The notes under the pieces are model-generated. The model saw only the letters and a list, made by a program, of their open reading frames with translations, did not search any database and was not told the origin of the DNA. A stretch of 64,000 nucleotides of DNA from Hymenopus coronatus (lineage: Eukaryota; Arthropoda; Insecta; Mantodea; Hymenopodidae), in the NCBI GenBank assembly GCA_030762935.1, contig CM060883.1, positions 34,309,501 through 34,373,500 of the forward strand, given 5' to 3'. Within the stretch, counting starts at the first letter, position 1; each line of letters begins with the position of its first letter. Positions 58,024 to 64,000 of the stretch are shown here, piece by piece. A program made the position numbers and the translations under genes.

Positions 58024-58252
58024 TTTATTTTCGGATAGTGTCTAACGCCCGCATTTACTACTTGTGGCACTGCAGATGATGATTACACTGCTGATACATG
58101 GAATGAAGATGGAGCACCGGTGGATTGCTATGACGGGGGAAACCGAAGGACCCGGAATAAACCCGCCCTGAACCGCTTTGTCCACCACAAATCCCACATG
58201 CGGTCGCTTGGATTCGAAACCGGCCGTCCAGGCGAGAGGCGCGGCCACCCAA
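58024..58252 (-). mobile_element. SINE4 copy
   Basis: Same body as 45870-46109 (GATGGAGCACCGGTGG, CACATGCGGTCGCTTGG on the plus strand) and a better box B, GGTTTCGAATCC, on the minus strand. The first part of the tRNA head is shortened. Confidence 0.82.
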
Positions 58253-58433
58253 TTTTTATTTCATTTTGTAGCTTCAATGAACATTTTTGCTACATTCAGG
58301 TTCTATCTCTTGCCTGTTTATATCACATAGCCGTATTTTTACTTTTTCACAACGTTATGTATTTTCGTTACCCCTTTGCCAAATATCAATTAAGCCAAAT
58401 TGTTTAAATCCCCGTTGTAACCACGTCACCCAA

Positions 58434-58668
58434 CTAGTTTAACGTCCTTTAACCTGGTTGGTCATATCGGACGATGAATGAAATTGGTGAAATGATGCTC
58501 AAACGATTTTGGGGTCTGTGGAGCTTAAAGGTACTCGACATTCATCTTCTCAGGATAAGGGAAAGCCCCGAAAAAACCTTATCCGTGTAACTCACCCTAA
58601 GCGAGATTAAAACTCACGACCTTTCGAATGTGAGTCAGACACGCTACCACCATACTACCCAGGCGGGC
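58434..58668 (-). mobile_element. SINE3 copy with tRNA head
   Basis: Most complete SINE3 here: minus strand begins GCCTGGGTAGTATGGTGGTA (box A region), then a mutated box B GAGTTTTAATCTC, and the body with CCTTATCCTGAGAAGATGAA. Confidence 0.82.
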
Positions 58669-59491
58669 ATCCAACTTTTTTGATGTTCTAAGTTATATTT
58701 GATAAAGCCTCTCAATGAACGCGACTCTCATAGCGTCTCCACTGATGAGCAAGAAGGGTATGACGAAGGTTGCTCACGACAGTTCCTCTTTCACCGGATT
58801 TAACTTGAAATAACCCAATTTAGTTCTGCAACTCTTTAATTGTATGAAGGAATATCTGCACATGTCAAATACGGGGCAGATGAGGGTCTGTAAAACGATT
58901 CCTAGCTATGGAGTAGTGATTTTCAGTCGCGCCTCAAGGCCTCTCAAATTACCAGAGTGGCGGTTAAAGCTGTAGGCTCCCTCGTTCTAACGGCTTCCTA
59001 CTGTCATCCAAAAATTGCAGGTAATGAACATTGTCCATTGAATATTTCCACATAATAATTAGGTCGTCATCGCTCAGGAGGATGATATACCGTATTTTGT
59101 TTTATGAAAAAGCGACAAGTGCCTTATACACGCTTCAGTCGAAACGAGAGTGACCTCTGTGTTATGCCATTGAGCAGAAGCGGTGCAGGACGTGTCAGGG
59201 GTACGTTTATCAAATGTACCTGTCTCAATCGTTGCATTCGTATTGTCAGGTGTTTGAGAACACGTATGTTATGTGTGCTTTCCTTACAAATGTTACTCTC
59301 ATTAGTCCACAGATATGTCTGTCAACAAATTCACGCTTCATAAGCGTATTTTTGTGTGCAAAATATACGTGGAAACTGTTTCATATAGACAGGCAAGTAG
59401 ACAATTTTAGCACAAATTTCTAGTTGTCAAATACCGGCTGGCGACACTATGAGATGTTTATCAATTTAGAATAACGGGACCATAGAACCAC
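58669..59491. other. Non-repeat interval, nothing recognised
   Basis: About 820 bp; frames near 59104-59423 overlap one another and show no domain. Confidence 0.3.
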
Positions 59492-60150
59492 AGCATAGTT
59501 CAAAAATGAAAAGTCTGTTTAATACCAAACTTGGTATTTAAGTTCAATATCTTCCAAAGATGCGACACGAAGATGTTTAAGAAATTCCCCACCCTCTAAG
59601 TACCCTTTACATGGAAAATGTTTGATTTTATCAAAAATGACAAACGATTTTGACTAAAATCTCTCATATTAAGATATTTACACAACAATAAGATGTAAAT
59701 CTTTAATTTTCTGGGAATAGCCTTTGAAAACATGTTTATTCTAGACGAATTTTGCGGAATTTTACATAACTGGAAAACCCTAAGAGAGAAACAAAATTTA
59801 CTACACCATAAACGTAGATCTCGATAAACCACACAATTTAAGTCAAATACATTTTTTTTTCGCAGAGTTGACCATTTTGAGACACTGTTTGTTAATTGTT
59901 TTAAATTACTTAAAACTTTTCACGTATGGGAATTTGTGAACTCCAGGCAATGTATAGAAACGGATTTCATCCACATGGCAACTAGGTTTTAATGTCGTTT
60001 AGCCTAGTGTATTTTCCTTTTTTCCTTACTGCTTACATTTGCATTCTGCTAATATTTTTCTTGAATAGCATGAAGTAGATAGAAGTTTGAGCTTCTTAAC
60101 AATAATTTATTAAAGGGATCTAAAGAAAGGCATGTGCATGGAACACATAC
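59492..60150 (+). mobile_element. Family A2 element lacking its 5' end
   Basis: Sense copy from TAGTTCAAAAATGAAAAGTC to GGAACACATACGATTTTTGAG, where it changes strand. Confidence 0.85.
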
Positions 60151-60268
60151 GATTTTTGAGTTATGTGGTTCATAGGGACACAGACAAATAGACAGAATCA
60201 CACGGATCCTTTTCTAAACATGATTTTCTTGGATGCAGGGGCTATCAAAACAGTAGTTCTGGTAAAAT
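60151..60268 (-). mobile_element. Family A fragment joined by a strand switch
   Basis: Antisense piece starting TTTTTGAGTTATGTGG and including CACACGGATCCTTTTCTAAA and AGTAGTTCTGGTAAAATAAG. It shares TTTTTGAG with the end of the preceding sense copy. Confidence 0.8.
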
Positions 60269-60540
60269 AAGTACATTTTCTATCTATTATGAACAGTCTG
60301 GTGTACGGAAATGTACCTATACAGTTAGTGCCTTTTGGAAGTTTGTTTAATGTTGAAGGAACCATTTCATTATCTGTGTTCCACACCAGACCTGGATTTA
60401 CCAATATCCTATTGGTTTGTATTCAAGTCCAACAACAATCAATGGCCGATGCACGAAGGGCTAATAGGAGTAGGGCAAAGAGAAGGGTAGTGTAGAGTAG
60501 AGAATTACTGGAGGGGTTCTGCGTTTCAGCCAATGATTAG

Positions 60541-61392
60541 GTTTTTACTTTCTCTACACGTACTATGTATATAGTGAACAAAGAAGGTATTGCACTTCAA
60601 CCAAAAATTCGATACCGAGATTTCACCTGAAGCATTAAGTTTTAGGGTACCCTATATCCCCCCCCCAAAAAAAAGCATTTTCAGAAAAAGGTCCGTGTGT
60701 GTTCGTGAACATGATAGCTCGAAAACGAAAAGTCGGTAAAATACCAAACTTAATATTTAAGTTTTGTATCTTCCAGGGATGCGACACGAAGATTTTCAAG
60801 AAAATCCCCCCACTCCCAACTATTCACTACTGGAAAGGGTTTCGAAAATTTTCATTTTCTCAAAAATGGCTGTAATGATTCTGATTAAAATATTGTATAT
60901 TAAAGATATTTACCTGACAAATAAAATTATATCTTGAATTTTCTGGGAGTAGCCTCTGAATAGCCTTTATTCTGGATGAATTTTACGGAACTTTGCATAA
61001 CTTGCAAACCGTAAGAGATAGACAAAAACTTGCTTATCAGAAAATGTAGAGCTCGTTAAAACACACAATTTACATTAATTTTTTTTCGTGGAATGATTTT
61101 TTTTTTAGATATTCCTTGTTATTGCTTTCAGCTTTAAAATTATTTTACTTTTCTCATACAGGAATTTTTCAACTCCTGTTCATACAAACAAAGGAACTTC
61201 AGTCACATAGAAAACCAGATATGATCTATCATTTTAACCTATGCTACTCCCTTATTTCCCTTCTTCTTACAAGGAAACAAGTAGTACTATTTCTGCTAAT
61301 TTTTTCTCGATTAGTAAAATAAGCTTAAGAATAATTTGTTGCAGAGATGTGTTCCATTCACATGCATTTTTCTACATCAGATTTTTTTTACC
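60541..61392 (+). mobile_element. Family A1 element with an inverted 3'-terminal loop
   Basis: Full-length sense copy from TTTTTACTTTCTCTACACGT to ACATCAGATTTTTTTT. In the terminus the ~23 bp between GATGT and ACATC (61351-61373) is the reverse complement of the normal sequence, while both flanks keep their usual orientation. Confidence 0.9.
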
Positions 61393-62014
61393 AGTATTGC
61401 CAAATAAAGATTTCTGTTTCCACTTAAACAGTAGGTATATCTTAGCTTGAAAATGATCAATGTTTATGGTTTTGAATATAAGAAAGTTTATAATAGCGTG
61501 GAAAAGAATGTACAACCAACACGTTTTCTTACAGATAAGAAGAGCAAAAACAAACTCTGTCCTGTATCGCTCGCAGCATGTTGTCTTTAAAAACAAAAAC
61601 CAAAAAAAAGGTCACAACAGAGGATACGACTTAAAATAATAAGAAATGCACAGTGATGAGCCAAGCCAAAAATATATTTTTATTATAAAAGAAACAGTTG
61701 CTTTCTTAGTCATAAAATGAAACTTCTATTCTCCATCAAACAATGCCGTGGATGAAAACAAGCTAGAAATGCAAAGAATGAGAAGAAGCAGTTCAGCTCC
61801 ACAAGCAGACATTAAAAATAGAGGTAAGGGAAACGGCAATGTCGCTGGTAGAAGTCTGTAATATAAAAACTTCAGGAAAAATAAAAGAGAACAATAGATG
61901 TAAACAATATATATCAAACGTAGAAGTATAAAGAATAAGGAACAATAATTGTTAAAATATACCGGTTAGCAGAGGACTTCTCTTTTAGAAAGCATTTGTT
62001 AAATAAAAATCGGA
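61393..62014. other. AT-rich interval, nothing recognised
   Basis: About 620 bp with no gene or repeat recognised. Confidence 0.35.
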
Positions 62015-62091
62015 CATGACTTGCTTTACATCTCTGCAACAATTTTTTGTTAAAAAGCTTATTCATCTCTTTACGTCATTCTAATCTAGAA
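62015..62091 (-). mobile_element. Family A 3' fragment
   Basis: Antisense piece with ACATGACTTGCTTTACATCT and AAAAGCTTATTCATC, cut off at ATTCTAATCTAG where a full copy begins. Confidence 0.85.
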
Positions 62092-62956
62092 AAATCTGAT
62101 GTGTTCCATTCACATGATTTCTCTACATCTCTGCAAGAAATTATTGTAAAAAAGCTTACAATTCTATTTATTTCATGCTAATCGACAAAAAATTAGCAGA
62201 AATAGTCTTATTATTTGCTTCCTTGTAAGTAGAAGAGAAATAAGGGAGTACCATAAGTGAAAATGATAGTCAAAAGCCGGTTACTATGTGACTGAAGTTC
62301 CCTTTGTTTGTATGGACAGCAGTTGACAAATTCCTGTATGAGAAAAATTAAGTTTCTCGAAACTGAAAACAAAAACAAGGAATATCTAAAAAACGATCAA
62401 CTCCACGAAAAAAATGTATACAACACAAATTGTGTGTTTTAACGTGCTCTACATTTTTTGTGCTGTAAGTTTTGTACATTTCTTACGGTTTAGCAGTTAC
62501 GCAAGATTCCGTAAAATCGACCCAGAATAAAGTAGTCTTCAGGTGCTATTCCCAGAAAATTTAAAATATACGTTTTATTTGTCAGGTAAATATCTTTAAT
62601 ATACGATATTTCAATCAAAATCACTAGAGCCATTTTTGAGAAAATCAACATTTTCGAAAAAAGTGCCATGTAAACAGTAGTTTGGGGTGGGAGGATTTTT
62701 CTCAGAATCTTCGTGTCGCATCCTTGGAAGATACTAAACTTAAATACCAATGTATTTTATCGACTTTTCGTTTTGGGGTTACCGTGTTCACGGACACGCG
62801 GACACACACGAACCTTTTTCTGAAAATACTTTTTTTGGATACAGGGGACCCTAAAACATATATTTCCAGTGAAATTTCAGTATCGATTTGTTTTGGTGGA
62901 GTGCAATACCTTCTCTATACACTATGTGCATAGTACGTATAGAGAAAGTAAAAATT
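62092..62956 (-). mobile_element. Family A1 element, full length
   Basis: Best full-length antisense copy: AAAAATCTGATGTGTTCC at one end, CACTATGTGCATAGTACG and GAGAAAGTAAAAATT at the other, 865 bp. AAAAAT occurs at both outer edges. It is flanked by pieces of other copies in the same orientation. Confidence 0.95.
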
Positions 62957-63205
62957 GTCAGCTCTATGAAAAAATGCATATGATAAATTGCTATGCAAAA
63001 TTCAGAAAAATGTATATTAAATTATGAGATCTTCAGAACTATTCCCAGAAAATTAAAGAAAAGTATTTTATTTGTCACGTAAATATCTTAAATATACGAG
63101 ACTTCAATCAAAATCGTTACAGCCCCTTTTGAGAATATCTTCGTTTTTGAATTATGATGCCCACAGTCACATAAGCATGGCCATTTTTCTAAAGCCTTTT
63201 CTATT
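62957..63205 (-). mobile_element. Family A fragment with internal deletions
   Basis: Antisense piece: AGCTCTATGAAAAAATGCAT, TGCTATGCAAAATTCAG, TCAAAATCGTTACAGCC, then a jump to CTTCGTTTTTGAATTATGAT. Could be the remainder of the copy at 62015-62091. Confidence 0.75.
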
Positions 63206-63350
63206 GTTTATTTTCTCTAGCCCCGCATATACAATCTACATGGGGATACAGAAGTATTGTATTCCAACCAAAAATTCGATATCGAGATTTCGTTGGAAAT
63301 ATATGCTATAGGAATCCCTCAATCCAAAAAAAGGCATTTTCAGAAACAGG

Positions 63351-63392
<42 letters not shown>

Positions 63393-64000
63393 GACAGCAT
63401 ATCACAAAAACGAAAAGATCGTTAAATACCAACTTGGTATTTAAGTTTCGTATCTTCCAAGGATGCGACACGAAGATTTTCAAAAGAATACCCCCACCCC
63501 TAACTACTCTTTACATGGAACAAATTTCGAAAATTTTGTTTTTCTTAAATATGGCTAACGATTTTGATTAACATACCACATATTAAAGCCATTTATATCC
63601 CAAATAAAATGTATTTATAGCCTCTAAAGACCTGTTTATTCTGGATGCTTTTTTTTTTTAATTTGGCATAACTAGTAGACCATAAGAGATAGACAAAAAC
63701 TCACTATACAAAAAACTTAAATCTTGTTATTATACACAAATTATGTCATATACATTTCTTTCTTTCTTTTTTTTTTTTTTTTTTTTTTTTTGTGTGAAGC
63801 TTTCAGTTTTCGAGGTATTCCTTGTTATTAGTTTCAATTGTTTAGTACTTATACCTTTGTCAAGCAAAGAAGCGATGTGCAACGACAATCGCATAATGAC
63901 AGCTTTTAAAACATTTGGCAATCACTTTTCTTGGTGTATTCCCTTAGTTCCATTCTACTTATAAAGAACTAAGTAATAAAATTCTGTTAATGTTTATCTC
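63206..64000 (+). mobile_element. Family A2 element, runs off the window
   Basis: Sense copy with the CCCC/GGGG-type terminal hairpin (TCTAGCCCCGCATATAC, then CTACATGGGG), a long GT tract (63355-63388) and a 3' half of the A2 type. A poly-T at 63768-63791 lies inside. The last ~60 bp fall outside the window. Confidence 0.88.

Noticed and set aside
62092..62956. Family A as a classical Helitron (5'-TC, 3'-CTRR).
   Set aside because: Neither end shows TC or CTRR at the boundary after the hairpin; the Helentron-like reading fits better.

Overview
The window looks like AT-rich nuclear DNA of an animal, most probably an arthropod. It holds three separate mariner relics, a CGGBP1/ZBED-like hAT transposase relic and several tRNA-derived SINE families, a mix typical of large insect genomes. 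I could not identify the species. I recognise no host protein-coding gene, rRNA, functional tRNA gene or CRISPR array; nearly every long open frame lies inside a repeat.

The dominant component is one interspersed non-coding element, here called family A. A full copy is about 860-880 bp. Roughly forty complete or partial copies, on both strands, make up about 40% of the window. In the orientation called 'sense' here it starts with a terminal palindrome centred on TATGTACATA, carries an internal GT microsatellite, and ends with GTAGAGAAAGTCATG...GGAACACATCAG. The subterminal inverted repeats, terminal hairpin, internal microsatellite, T-rich ends and head-to-tail adjacencies suggest a non-autonomous rolling-circle (Helentron/HINE-like) element; this is inference. 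There is a main form (A1) and a diverged form (A2). Many junctions are fold-backs, and one copy has its 3'-terminal loop flipped in place.

Layout: 1-9.4 kb, A copies, SINEs, a ~1.1 kb minisatellite and a large palindrome. 9.4-12.1 kb, a complete hAT relic with terminal repeats, target duplication and a broken transposase, itself holding an A copy. 12-37 kb, dense A copies with SINE1, SINE2 and SINE6 insertions and a duplicated ~250 bp segment. 37.3-38.3 kb, a ~1 kb terminal-inverted-repeat element inside an A copy. 40.7-41.4 kb, a mariner deletion derivative inside an A copy. 45-50 kb, two more mariner relics, one rearranged and one carrying a SINE2 with a perfect 12 bp target duplication. 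54.6-56.5 kb, a non-autonomous hAT-like element with ATGAATCG subterminal repeats and an A copy inside. 56.5-59.5 kb, mainly tRNA-derived SINEs. 59.5-64 kb, A copies again.

The nesting gives a relative history. Host A copies predate the SINE1, SINE2 and SINE3, mariner-derivative and TIR-element insertions inside them; other A copies entered the two hAT elements afterwards. Everything examined is decayed, so there is no sign of a currently active autonomous element.
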